From contig JABDFB010000008.1 of the NCBI GenBank assembly GCA_013286765.1, forward strand, positions 1-40,137: a stretch of 40,137 bases of DNA, in the 5' to 3' direction. Under the pieces are notes generated by a model. The model saw only the letters and a list, made by a program, of their open reading frames with translations. It ran no database searches and was not told where the DNA came from. Positions 24,339 to 32,235 of this stretch are shown one piece after another; position 1 is the first letter of the stretch; each line of letters begins with the position of its first letter. The stretch comes from Deltaproteobacteria bacterium (GTDB lineage Bacteria; Bdellovibrionota; UBA1018). A program made the position numbers and the translations under genes.

Positions 24339-25348
24339 TTGACCTCCTCCGCCTCGGAAGGCTCTTTAAACTCCACAACGCGAATTTGGTTTTCTATTTG
24401 GAATTCCGGACAACATTCCTTGGCAAGGTTTTCGACGGCTTTCTTTCGCTCTTCAAAAATAACTTCCCCGCGGAGCAGAATTTTGTCATCTTGTTGTTCA
24501 ATTAAAATATCCAGCTCATTTGTCCGGGAGTCTTCGGCAAGTCTCTCTCTTATATGGGCCGCCGCGTAGGTATGAGCGACCCTTTCTGACCCCCGTACTG
24601 AAATCGGCACACCGTGCCCAGGAACCACAGTCAATGGAGCACTTTTTCTTATCGATTCGACATGGCTCGACACAGTTATGTTTTCGAATATTCCAGAATA
24701 CATTTCGTGAATCACGTAATTGGGCACCCATATGTCATTTGATTGAGCATACAATAGAAGACTTAGAACTCTTCGTGGGGCTCGTCGTGCCCGACGGATG
24801 AGATACTTCCAATCAATTGTTGCATATGAAAGTAAGGCAATTGCATCATGCCAATGACTCGGTGTTACTTCACTGTGCGCAGTCGCTTTAATGATAATTA
24901 AATCCTCTGGGGCTACCAGTCTTAACTTCTTGCCATGAAATTCGGCAGTAATCATCCGCTGATACATTTCGGAATCGAGATAGATCTCCCCTTTTGATTT
25001 AAAAATGACGTCCACCAATATATCCTCTTTGAACGCCTTGTATAACCAGGTGGGATCGGTTTTTTCCGTTTGGAATCCGCAATTTGCTAAGGCGCGCAGG
25101 ACCAATTCAGCGTCCTCGGGTCGCACAAATAAATCTATATCATGAGTAGAACGCGGCCTACCTAATCCTCCAGACGCTATTCCACCTATAAACATGTACT
25201 TTATTCCCGCGGTTTCCAGACCTACTACCGTATCCTCCAGAACCCGATTAAAACGGGCCGCCAGTTCCGGATCTTCAGTCGTACGCTTTTCGGTACGTCT
25301 TTTTTCCGCCTCTTTCTTCTCAGAAGACGATTTTCTCACTGTGTCCAT
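24335..25348 (-). CDS. nucleotidyltransferase fused to a BON domain
   Basis: A 337-residue protein. Residues 40-120 carry an NTase fold: FIGGIASGGLGRPRSTHDIDLFV with Asp70/Asp72, and Asp113 in DILVDVIF, the three acidic residues of pol-beta-type nucleotidyltransferases. This is close to MNT/AbiEii-like and DUF-type NTases. Residues 264-326 (RERLAEDSRTNELDILIEQQDDKILLRGEVIFEERKKAVENLAKE) match the BON domain pattern, normally a membrane- or lipid-binding module of envelope proteins. BON fused to an NTase is unusual to my knowledge. The first ~30 residues are Lys/Glu-rich. It heads the minus-strand set with the metallophosphoesterase and HNH genes. Function unknown. Confidence 0.78.
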   Translation of the reverse strand: MDTVRKSSSEKKEAEKRRTEKRTTEDPELAARFNRVLEDTVVGLETAGIKYMFIGGIASGGLGRPRSTHDIDLFVRPEDAELVLRALANCGFQTEKTDPTWLYKAFKEDILVDVIFKSKGEIYLDSEMYQRMITAEFHGKKLRLVAPEDLIIIKATAHSEVTPSHWHDAIALLSYATIDWKYLIRRARRAPRRVLSLLLYAQSNDIWVPNYVIHEMYSGIFENITVSSHVESIRKSAPLTVVPGHGVPISVRGSERVAHTYAAAHIRERLAEDSRTNELDILIEQQDDKILLRGEVIFEERKKAVENLAKECCPEFQIENQIRVVEFKEPSEAEEVK

Positions 25349-25468
25349 ATTATTTTAATAATCTTATCAATTCTCGCGCCAGGCAGCCCTGCGCTAGGGA
25401 ATGCGGCTTGCACCGACAATTGATAAATCATCTTACAGGAATATGGGACCGATTGTTCGGAGGAAACA

Positions 25469-25900
25469 ATGCCAAATCTTAATGAATACGATCAACCAAT
25501 AAACCAAGCTAACAGCCCTGAACGGAATGGAGGCGGAAGAGAGGAAAGTAAACAAAATGTAGAGAGTAGCTCTCAGTCTGAAAAACAGCCGGAAGCCCAA
25601 TCTGCTGCATCTGTTATCTCGGAGTCAGCCTCTCAGCCTGGAGAAGGAAACCAAACGCTAGAAAGCGGCAGGCCCATGGAACGTACTAAGGGCACACGAC
25701 GTCCTGGCGCACGTGGTACAGCAGCCATGGATCCTCAAACCCGAAAAGAAGTTGCCAGAAAAGGCGGACTAGCCGTTTCCCGAAATCGCCAGCATATGGC
25801 CGAAATCGGCAGAAAAGGCGGCCAAACGGTCTCGAAAAATCGAGAGCATATGGCTCAAATTGGGCGAAAAGGCGGAGCCGCTTCTCGCGGTCACCGGTAA
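25469..25900 (+). CDS. KGG-repeat stress-type protein
   Basis: A 143-residue hydrophilic protein preceded by GGAGG five bases from the ATG, a near-ideal ribosome site. Residues 1-88 are disordered-looking (Ser, Gln, Glu, Asn rich). Then RKGG occurs three times at exactly 18-residue spacing (KGG at 98-100, 116-118, 134-136), the con-10/GsiB-like KGG motif of stress-induced hydrophilins. A basic linker (GTRRPGARGT) precedes the repeats. Family members accumulate under desiccation, nutrient or general stress. It is divergent from the NTase-BON gene and ends in a strong terminator (25985-26021), so it is probably transcribed alone. Confidence 0.85.
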   Translation: MPNLNEYDQPINQANSPERNGGGREESKQNVESSSQSEKQPEAQSAASVISESASQPGEGNQTLESGRPMERTKGTRRPGARGTAAMDPQTRKEVARKGGLAVSRNRQHMAEIGRKGGQTVSKNREHMAQIGRKGGAASRGHR

Positions 25901-25984
25901 ACAAGACGCACAGACTCTCCGGCACTGAGCTACCAAGCCCAAGTGCTGGCGGGTTTAGTAAGACAGTGCGAATAACGTAGATGT

Positions 25985-26021
25985 AAGGGGAATTGCTCTA
26001 GCAGTTCCCCTTCTTTTTTTT
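25985..26021 (+). terminator. intrinsic terminator after the KGG gene
   Basis: AAGGGGAA and TTCCCCTT arms enclose an inner TGC/GCA pairing and a short loop, followed by TTCTTTTTTTT. It is a strong rho-independent terminator 85 bases past the KGG stop codon. Confidence 0.85.
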
Positions 26022-26145
26022 AAAAAATTCCAACGAAGCTGAAAGCACTGCACTCTGCTTTTCCATTCACCCTCGTTGCATTTTGCAGCGTGACGAAAAA
26101 ATCTAAATGGAGAATTTGATTCGTTTGAGTGACGATGATCGAAAG

Positions 26146-26161
26146 TTTTCGAGCTCGAAAA
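26146..26161. promoter_or_regulatory. 16-base perfect palindrome upstream of the XRE gene
   Basis: TTTTCGAGCTCGAAAA is a perfect palindrome about 107 bases before the XRE start codon. A dimeric regulator such as the downstream XRE protein could bind it. No direct evidence of binding exists. Confidence 0.4.
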
Positions 26162-26185
26162 TAAAATGCTGAATCATGTTTGGAT

Positions 26186-26212
26186 AAATATTAGATCTAT
26201 AAAAATATTAGA
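26186..26212. repeat. direct repeat AAATATTAGA, two copies in the XRE upstream region
   Basis: The ten-base sequence AAATATTAGA occurs at 26186-26195 and 26203-26212, a spacing of 17 bases, inside AT-rich DNA before the regulator gene. It may be a binding site or form part of a promoter. Confidence 0.4.
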
Positions 26213-26267
26213 GCAGCTTTCATTTTCTCTTGTGAAATTTTTAAACTCGCGTTACTAGAGAAACACT

Positions 26268-26732
26268 ATGAAACGTGGACGCCCAAAAGGTCGCTCTCGC
26301 GACAATCGTTCGTTTGGTCCGCTCGGGGACCTGATTCGCCAACATCGTTTAAAAAAGGGACTCGGTCTCTTAGACGTTGCAAAGGCATGTCAGTGCTCCG
26401 TGCAATTTGTATCTAATATTGAGCACGGACGTGCTCCTTTGCCTTGGGATAAGGTAGAGCAATTGGCAGAAGCCCTAGAAATTCCTTTGGAAGAATTGCA
26501 AGTCGCTAATCTTGCGATTCGTTCGGATTTCAAGAGCTTTGTCAATACATCAAAGGGCAAGAAAACTGCAAAACAGGGTCTCCCAATCAATAAGATTGGA
26601 GGCACAGCTTCTGCCGTTGCTCTTGCTGCCAGAGATGGACAGCTCCAAGAAGTGATTCAGAAGTATCAATCTGCATCACCTGCCTCACGAAAAAAGTTCG
26701 TGCGCGCGGCTTTACAACTTCTCGAGCAATAG
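26268..26732 (+). CDS. XRE-family regulator with N-terminal AT-hook
   Basis: A 154-residue protein. Residues 2-9 (KRGRPKGR) form an AT-hook core (GRP), which inserts into the minor groove of AT-rich DNA. Residues 18-78 are a Cro/CI helix-turn-helix (LIRQHRLKKGLGLLDVAKACQCSVQFVSNIEHGRAPLPWDKVEQLAEAL). The C-terminal half (about 80-154) has no recognised domain and ends in an amphipathic helix, perhaps for dimerisation. GAGA precedes the ATG; the upstream region has a palindrome and direct repeats, which suggests autoregulation (inference). Terminator at 26742-26785. Confidence 0.85.
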   Translation: MKRGRPKGRSRDNRSFGPLGDLIRQHRLKKGLGLLDVAKACQCSVQFVSNIEHGRAPLPWDKVEQLAEALEIPLEELQVANLAIRSDFKSFVNTSKGKKTAKQGLPINKIGGTASAVALAARDGQLQEVIQKYQSASPASRKKFVRAALQLLEQ

Positions 26733-26741
26733 AAACCTATT

Positions 26742-26785
26742 AGGCTAAAAGGGCAGGTTGAGATGCCTTTTAGCCTCGCTTTTTT
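26742..26785 (+). terminator. intrinsic terminator after the XRE gene
   Basis: AGGCTAAAAGGGCA pairs with TGCCTTTTAGCCT (13 bases with a one-base slip), followed by TTTTTT. The 3' arm contains the stop codon of the convergent gene (26770-26772). The T-run is on the plus side, so it mainly serves the XRE transcript. Confidence 0.75.
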
Positions 26786-27708
26786 AAGCGAATATTACAG
26801 GCCAGGGGAGGAATTTTTTCTTCTCTGGCTTTTTTTACGCCCAGACTTTTATCCTTTGAATTTGTATTCGCGAATTTTTTGAAGAGCTTTTTCTGTGCAA
26901 TTGCTTGTTCTACTGGATGCACCTCCAGGTTATTTCGGCTCTCTTCAGCAACCTTATCGTAAGACCAAGTTGGATTCTCGGCTTTTAATTTAATCGCTAA
27001 GTCTGAGAGTACAATCCCTTCTACAGTGTCTTTCCAAATCCGCTTCGGAGCAATGGTCTTGAGAATTCCCCAGTGCGCATCATAAAAATCGTATTCCGTA
27101 TAATAAGTATTTCTGGGACCTTTGTCTTCTAGGATAATAATTCCATCGACGGCTTTGATCTTGCTCTCTTCTTTGAGATGGTAACGATACATTCTTACGG
27201 AAGGTTTTGATTTATCTAAGAAGTAAACCAATTCATATTTGATATTCGGGATGAAAAAAACCGGAATTTTTTGTTCCCAATAAGTCGTAATCCTGTTTGC
27301 GTCTCGATCTACGACATGGACATCTTTAAATCCAGGGAAGAGTTCTTTATAGTGATCGAAGTCGTCTAGAACTGCTTCCACTGCTTTGAGAGGTGCGTGG
27401 ATTACCATTTCTTGCTTGAGTCCAATATAGTCAGGATTATCCAGCGTTTCTAAACACTGAATCGTAACAGAATCTCCACTGAGGGTTTCGCTCTGATCCG
27501 TCTTAGAAGGTCCTCGCCGCGCAAGATCCAGTATAAAAGATGTGTAGCGACTTTCAGGAACTCCAGCGATGGCCTGATCAAAACGATATTTTTGTTGGTA
27601 CTGTTTTTTTTCAGGGGCCGTCTCTGTTTTTTCGGCTGATAACACTGGTGATGCCGATGACACTGTCAATAGCGCAACCACAGCCAGCATATTCCATTTT
27701 TCCGTCAT
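26770..27708 (-). CDS. secreted START/SRPBCC-like lipid-transfer protein
   Basis: From the ATG at 27708 the product is 312 residues with a clean signal peptide (MTEKWNMLAVVALLTVSSASPVLSA). The open frame extends into thyA (27873), and ATGs at 27753 and 27723 are also possible, so the start is uncertain. Residues about 95-260 fit the helix-grip fold: EMVIHAPLKAVEAVLDDFDHYKELFPGFKDVHVVD is typical of polyketide-cyclase/START proteins that bind hydrophobic ligands. The C-terminus is lysine-rich. It is divergent from thyA. Probably periplasmic ligand binding; ligand unknown. Confidence 0.72.
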   Translation of the reverse strand: MTEKWNMLAVVALLTVSSASPVLSAEKTETAPEKKQYQQKYRFDQAIAGVPESRYTSFILDLARRGPSKTDQSETLSGDSVTIQCLETLDNPDYIGLKQEMVIHAPLKAVEAVLDDFDHYKELFPGFKDVHVVDRDANRITTYWEQKIPVFFIPNIKYELVYFLDKSKPSVRMYRYHLKEESKIKAVDGIIILEDKGPRNTYYTEYDFYDAHWGILKTIAPKRIWKDTVEGIVLSDLAIKLKAENPTWSYDKVAEESRNNLEVHPVEQAIAQKKLFKKFANTNSKDKSLGVKKAREEKIPPLACNIRLKKRG

Positions 27709-27858
27709 AATTTTTGATACCATAAGAATCGAAACTAGAATAGTTGTGTTCATTTCGTCTTGTTTCGCTAGTTCTATTTGTCGGTCGCTTACTAACCTAG
27801 CTCCAGGTATTTGACAAAAAAGTCGAACAAGCATACACCCAAAAAGACGAGAAAAACG

Positions 27859-28692
27859 ATGAAGCAATACCACGGCCTACTTGAGGATGTCCTGCAAAAT
27901 GGAATTGAAAAGACAGACCGAACGGGTACCGGCACCCTTTCTGTCTTTGGAAGACAAGTCCGATATGACTTATCCGAAGGATTTCCACTTCTAACCACCA
28001 AAAAGCTCCATATCAGGTCTATTCTCCATGAGCTCCTCTGGTTCTTGAAGGGCGAAACCAATATTAAATATCTAAAGGAAAATAAAGTCACCATCTGGGA
28101 TGAATGGGCCACACCCGAGGGTGAGTTAGGTCCAGTATACGGCTACCAGTGGCGATTCTGGCCTGATGGAAAAGGCGGGCATGTTGATCAAATTGCTACA
28201 CTGATGGATGGTCTAAAGAAAAGGCCCGACAGTCGTAGACATCTTTTTCACGCTTGGAACGTCGCCTACCTCCCGGATGAAACTAAGAAACCGCAGGAAA
28301 ATGCCAAAGCAGGTAGAATGGCACTCCCGCCCTGCCACCTGCTTTATCAATTTTATGTGGCAAAGAATAAGCTTTCCTGTTTACTCTATATTCGCTCTAA
28401 CGATCTTTTTTTAGGCAACCCTTACAATACCGCTAGTGTTGCTTTTCTTACCCATATGGTTGCTCAGCAATGTGGATTCGAACCCGGAGAAGTAGTTATT
28501 TCGATGGGTGATTTGCATCTCTACAAGAATCATATCGAGCAAACCAAACTTCAACTTTCCCGAGAACCGCGACCTTTACCGAGATTGTTGATCAAGCGAA
28601 AACCCGATTCCATCTTCGATTACAAGTTCGAAGATTTTGAGATCGTCGGGTACAATCCCTATCCGCATATTCCTGCGCCAATTGCGGTGTAA
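27859..28692 (+). CDS. thyA: thymidylate synthase
   Basis: Classical folate-dependent thymidylate synthase of about 277 residues that methylates dUMP with 5,10-methylene-tetrahydrofolate. The start MKQYHGLL at 27859 matches the family N-terminus (E. coli MKQYLEL); the frame extends to 27811. The catalytic Cys lies in [10 protein letters not shown] (Cys159 from this start), with RTGTGT and [10 protein letters not shown] binding dUMP. About ten extra residues ([12 protein letters not shown]) enlarge the loop just before the catalytic Cys. It is divergent from the START-like gene and separated from folA by about 3 kb. Confidence 0.95.
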   Translation: MKQYHGLLEDVLQNGIEKTDRTGTGTLSVFGRQVRYDLSEGFPLLTTKKLHIRSILHELLWFLKGETNIKYLKENKVTIWDEWATPEGELGPVYGYQWRFWPDGKGGHVDQIATLMDGLKKRPDSRRHLFHAWNVAYLPDETKKPQENAKAGRMALPPCHLLYQFYVAKNKLSCLLYIRSNDLFLGNPYNTASVAFLTHMVAQQCGFEPGEVVISMGDLHLYKNHIEQTKLQLSREPRPLPRLLIKRKPDSIFDYKFEDFEIVGYNPYPHIPAPIAV

Positions 28693-28778
28693 GTAATTAA
28701 GATTTCGTAAGTGACCATTGTCAGAAAACTCGCTTGAGCTGATGCACAGCTTTACCCTTTCACAATTTGGAAAGGTAT

Positions 28779-28784
28779 TATAAT
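28779..28784 (+). promoter_or_regulatory. possible -10 box before the alpha-hydroxyacid dehydrogenase
   Basis: A perfect TATAAT lies 34 bases before the start codon. No good -35 is found at the usual distance, but CCTTT...AAAGG arms (28757-28775) form a loose inverted repeat just upstream, which could be an operator. Confidence 0.35.
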
Positions 28785-28818
28785 GTGCGCGCCAGCCAAA
28801 TAAGCAAATGGAGTTTTA

Positions 28819-29898
28819 ATGACTTTCGAATATCGTTCCTTGTTAGATTTTGAAAATACAGCCAAGGCTAAGCTTCATCCTGGCCTAGTCAGATACATGG
28901 AAAAAGCTGCAGGGTGCGGAAAATCGCTCGCAGCCAATCTAGAGTCCTTCGATCACTATTCGATTATTCCCAGGGTTCTGGCAAATATTGATAAAGTATC
29001 CACTCGCACAAAGATTCTTGGCAGCGAACTACAGACTCCAATCTTAATTGCTCCGACAGCTTTTCAGAAGCTGTATTGCGAGAATGGCGAAAAAGATGCG
29101 AGTGATGCGGCAAGAGAATTTGGTACAAACTATGTAATTTCTTCTTTTTCCAATTGCGACTACTCCGAATTGGGAAGGGACCTTTTCCACACTTGGTATC
29201 AGTTACTGATTTATAAAGACAAGTCTCTCATGAAGGAATCTATCGAGAAGGCAGAAAGAGCGGGATGCCAAGCCATTGTTTTAACTGTGGATGCTCCAAT
29301 TGGATGTACCATGTGTAAAAAGGCGTCCAATTCTGAAAATACTATTGATTTTCCACTTCATAATCTACCTCTTTTTCCAACCGACCCAGAGATCCCGTTT
29401 GGCACTCTTGATGATTATTATTTAAAATACATAGATTCTTCCGCAGGCTGGAAGGATATTCAGCACATCATGTCCTTTACTTCTCTTCCAATCATTCTAA
29501 AAGGCATTTTGCATCCTTTAGATGCGATGAGAGCGCTAGAACTAGGTGTGCGAGGAATAATTATCTCTAATCACGGAGGGCGACAGCTCGATGGAACTAT
29601 TTCATCGCTAGAAGCCCTGAGAATAATTGGCCCAAAATTCAGAGATAAAATGGAAATCTACATGGATGGAGGTATCCGGTCCGGCTCAGATATTTTCAAA
29701 GCAATTGCCCTAGGTGCACGAGCCGTTTTCATAGGCAGACCGGCTTTGTATGGGCTAGCTGTATCAGGCAAGAGTGGATTACTCGATGTATTACACCTCC
29801 TTAATGAGGAGCTCCGCCAGCTCATGCACCTAACGGGGTGTTCAAAGTTGGGTGAGATCGATCCTGCGCATCTTCATGGCCTCCGAAACTACAATTGA
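28819..29898 (+). CDS. FMN-dependent alpha-hydroxyacid dehydrogenase/oxidase
   Basis: A 359-residue TIM-barrel flavoprotein of the lactate/glycolate/mandelate family. The catalytic block SNHGGRQLDG (His252, Arg255) is intact, with Lys228 (ILKGI) and MDGGIRSGSDIFKAIALGARAVFIGRP for FMN phosphate. The stretch after VDAP, usually GxRExDxRN, reads IGCTMCKKASNSEN, so the substrate lid differs from typical lactate dehydrogenases. It converts an (S)-2-hydroxy acid to the 2-oxo acid, passing electrons to O2 or a carrier. A GGAG lies five bases before the ATG. It appears to be a single-gene unit. Confidence 0.88.
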   Translation: MTFEYRSLLDFENTAKAKLHPGLVRYMEKAAGCGKSLAANLESFDHYSIIPRVLANIDKVSTRTKILGSELQTPILIAPTAFQKLYCENGEKDASDAAREFGTNYVISSFSNCDYSELGRDLFHTWYQLLIYKDKSLMKESIEKAERAGCQAIVLTVDAPIGCTMCKKASNSENTIDFPLHNLPLFPTDPEIPFGTLDDYYLKYIDSSAGWKDIQHIMSFTSLPIILKGILHPLDAMRALELGVRGIIISNHGGRQLDGTISSLEALRIIGPKFRDKMEIYMDGGIRSGSDIFKAIALGARAVFIGRPALYGLAVSGKSGLLDVLHLLNEELRQLMHLTGCSKLGEIDPAHLHGLRNYN

Positions 29899-29949
29899 TG
29901 TGAACCAAGATTTTACCAACAGGTAAAAAAGCACCAGAAAACTATTTTT

Positions 29950-30186
29950 TTAACTGGCGGTCGACGAACTCATCTGCCAGGCCTCCCTGGGAACCTCGTC
30001 CGTGAGCTCGTAAATCGAAAGAGCGGATATTAGACACACTACTGCCGGAATACTGATAGCAAGTCCAACGATAGACTCTAGCCCAAACGGAACCTTTTGC
30101 TTTTCTAGAAGGTCCGGCCGAATATAGGGGTAAACAGCTATTGCACAAAACAGATAGAGACAGCATAATGCTCTGAATTTATGCAT
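29950..30186 (-). CDS. small two-segment membrane protein, unknown
   Basis: Reading from the ATG at 30186 gives 78 residues with two hydrophobic segments (about 6-22 and 40-62) and a polar C-terminus (ELTDEVPREAWQMSSSTAS). The upstream ATG at 30195 would add three residues. The hexamer ATGCAT (30181-30186) carries this start and that of the divergent kinase gene. The region is otherwise empty on the plus strand. No family is recognised, and no ribosome site is visible. Confidence 0.5.
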   Translation of the reverse strand: MHKFRALCCLYLFCAIAVYPYIRPDLLEKQKVPFGLESIVGLAISIPAVVCLISALSIYELTDEVPREAWQMSSSTAS

Positions 30187-31143
30187 ATAAATCATTTAAC
30201 CATTCCTGAAATAATTAGACTTGGCGCTCTTGCCAAAGGAAAAATCGGAGCGGACTGGCTCGATGGTCTCGACGCAGCAATCAATCACCTTGCACACGAT
30301 TGGAATCTCTCGATTGGCCAAGTGCTCTCTGGCGGAACGGAAGCTCTTATCCTAGAGGCAAAGACATCGGATGACGAGCACGCCGTTTTAAAAATCGCCC
30401 CCCCGTGGTCCAGTTCGTCAGAGAGAGAACTGAAAACTCTTCTGGCAGTAAAAGGAAATGGCTATGTGCAGGTAAAAAACTACAATATGAATCGACGGGC
30501 ACTACTGCTCGAGCGACTAGGTCCACGACTCAATCAGACTCCGCTGTCAATGGATGCTCAAATCGAAGCAATATGTTCCACGCTCAAAAGAGCTTGGATG
30601 CCGTTACCCCAGGGTCTTGAAAACATCCAGAATGGGGCCGAAAAAGCGGAGGAGTTGGTTCAGATCACTGAGAGACTATGGAAAGACCTAGGGAAGAACT
30701 TAAATAGACTCTGTTCAGAGAAAACTATTGAAATCGCTATTCATTTTGGAAAAATGAGAAGCCAGAGTTTTGACCCCAGAAATGCGGTCCTCAATCACGG
30801 TGATGCCCATGCCTGGAACACCTTGGCAATCTCTAACGACGATCTAAGCCAGTTTAAATTTGTCGATCCCGATCCAGTTTTTGCCGAACCAGCCTACGAC
30901 CTGGGAATTCCAATGCGCGAATGGAGTGCTGAATTACTCGCCGGGAATCCCCTAAAACTCGGCCGAGAGAGATGTGCACGGCTTGCGAGTTTAACGGGAG
31001 TCGACACCGAATCGATCTGGCAGTGGGGATTTCTTCAACGCGTATCCAATGGCCTTCTTTCCTTCGAAAACCCTTCACTCGAAGAAGAAGGCCGGAAAGC
31101 GCTTGCGGTAGCCGACGCTTGGACGGACTCATTGGATTTGTGA
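30181..31143 (+). CDS. APH(6)/streptomycin-6-phosphotransferase-like kinase
   Basis: A 320-residue kinase of the aminoglycoside/hydroxyurea phosphotransferase family. The catalytic loop is HGDAHAWN (206-213, catalytic Asp208, Asn213), followed by the metal/activation loop FVDPDPVFAEPAYDLG (Asp229). Such enzymes phosphorylate streptomycin at the 6-OH; chromosomal homologs in environmental bacteria often have other substrates, so resistance is not assumed. The start lies in ATGCAT shared with the divergent small gene. Followed at 25 bases by a RimL-like acetyltransferase and then folA. Confidence 0.82.
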   Translation: MHINHLTIPEIIRLGALAKGKIGADWLDGLDAAINHLAHDWNLSIGQVLSGGTEALILEAKTSDDEHAVLKIAPPWSSSSERELKTLLAVKGNGYVQVKNYNMNRRALLLERLGPRLNQTPLSMDAQIEAICSTLKRAWMPLPQGLENIQNGAEKAEELVQITERLWKDLGKNLNRLCSEKTIEIAIHFGKMRSQSFDPRNAVLNHGDAHAWNTLAISNDDLSQFKFVDPDPVFAEPAYDLGIPMREWSAELLAGNPLKLGRERCARLASLTGVDTESIWQWGFLQRVSNGLLSFENPSLEEEGRKALAVADAWTDSLDL

Positions 31144-31168
31144 CAATAGGATTAAAAAGGAAGTAAAA

Positions 31169-31759
31169 ATGAAAAGGCTTCATTCTATCCGATTAGAAAA
31201 TAACCTCATCCTCCGTGAAACTCGTTCCACCAATTTAACCAAACTTATAGAAGCAATAGAAGCTAACAAGGATTTTTTTCGAACTGTCGAATTTTGGATG
31301 GCCGAAGGCTCTATCGAAGATCATGCAAAACTTTTGGTAGAGAAAGCAGAAAAAACCAGACGAGAAAAGACTGGCGCCAGGTTTGGACTGTGGCTGGGAA
31401 ACCCAGGCGGAACGAAGAGTGGCTCCAAATCGGACCTTATAGGTCAATTTAATATTTTTGATATGGACAAACAGAATAAAAAAGCTGAAGTCGGCTATTG
31501 GCTTGCGGAAAATCATAATGGAAAAGGATACGCGTCCAAAGCGCTTCGCGCCCTCATTAAATTCGGCTTTGAAGAGTTGAAATTACATCGCCTGGAGGCA
31601 AAAACAGCAACGACAAATCGATCTAGCATTCGGCTATTGGAGCGAACTGGCTTTCAACGAGAGGCTTTGTTGCGAGGTGCTTTTAAGATCGGCAATAGAT
31701 TTGTCGACGACTACCTCTATTCTTTGTTAGAAACAGACAAACGTAAGGATAAGTTATGA
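31169..31759 (+). CDS. RimJ/RimL-type GNAT N-acetyltransferase
   Basis: A 196-residue GNAT enzyme. The acetyl-CoA loop is GYWLAENHNGKGYASKALRAL (the Q/R-x-x-G-x-G/A region), with the typical tail NRSSIRLLERTGFQREALLRG. RimL-type enzymes acetylate N-terminal amines of ribosomal proteins or free amino compounds, some of them antibiotics. AAGGAAG lies five bases before the ATG. Its stop overlaps the folA start by four bases (31756-31759). Confidence 0.88.
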   Translation: MKRLHSIRLENNLILRETRSTNLTKLIEAIEANKDFFRTVEFWMAEGSIEDHAKLLVEKAEKTRREKTGARFGLWLGNPGGTKSGSKSDLIGQFNIFDMDKQNKKAEVGYWLAENHNGKGYASKALRALIKFGFEELKLHRLEAKTATTNRSSIRLLERTGFQREALLRGAFKIGNRFVDDYLYSLLETDKRKDKL

Positions 31760-32235
31760 TTCTCTCAGCCATTCTAGCCATGTCAGAAAACCGAGTCATC
31801 GGCAGAAATAACCAACTCCCGTGGCATCTTCCGGAGGATCTCAAGCATTTCAAAAAAATAACGTTTGGACATCCAATCATCATGGGGCGAAAAACCTACG
31901 ATTCGATGGGTCGGCTTTTGCCGGGACGCGAGAATATTATTATTACGAAACAACCGGACCTTCGAATACCTGGCGCCCGAATCGTTGGATCATTAGAAGA
32001 GGCCTTGGTGCCCTATGAAAACCAGAATTATGAAATATTTGTAATAGGTGGTGCGCAGATCTTTGAAACAGCACTTCCACTTGTTCAACAAATATATCTA
32101 ACGCTCATTCATCAAACTGTCGAGGGCGATACATTCTTTCCCGAAACTCCGGCCGACTTCAAATTGAAAAGCCGTGAGGACCATTATGAAGGTCCAACTC
32201 CATATAGTTTCTTGCTATTAAAGAAAGAAATTTAA
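31756..32235 (+). CDS. folA: dihydrofolate reductase
   Basis: A 159-residue DHFR that regenerates tetrahydrofolate with NADPH after ThyA uses it. LPWHLPEDLKHFK contains the catalytic acid Asp28; GRKTYDSMGRLLPGR is the NADPH-phosphate region and VIGGAQIF the second dinucleotide segment. Length is normal. It is coupled by a four-base overlap to the upstream acetyltransferase and overlaps the convergent aminotransferase gene by four bases at the stop codons. Confidence 0.95.
   Translation: MILSAILAMSENRVIGRNNQLPWHLPEDLKHFKKITFGHPIIMGRKTYDSMGRLLPGRENIIITKQPDLRIPGARIVGSLEEALVPYENQNYEIFVIGGAQIFETALPLVQQIYLTLIHQTVEGDTFFPETPADFKLKSREDHYEGPTPYSFLLLKKEI

Noticed and set aside
28470..28490. GATTCGAACCC-like tRNA T-arm motif
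   Set aside because: It lies inside thyA, encodes conserved thymidylate synthase residues and has no surrounding cloverleaf.
29911..29928. Inverted repeat TTTTACC/GGTAAAA after the dehydrogenase gene
   Set aside because: The run following the stem on the plus strand is A, not T, so it does not fit a terminator; no other role is evident.
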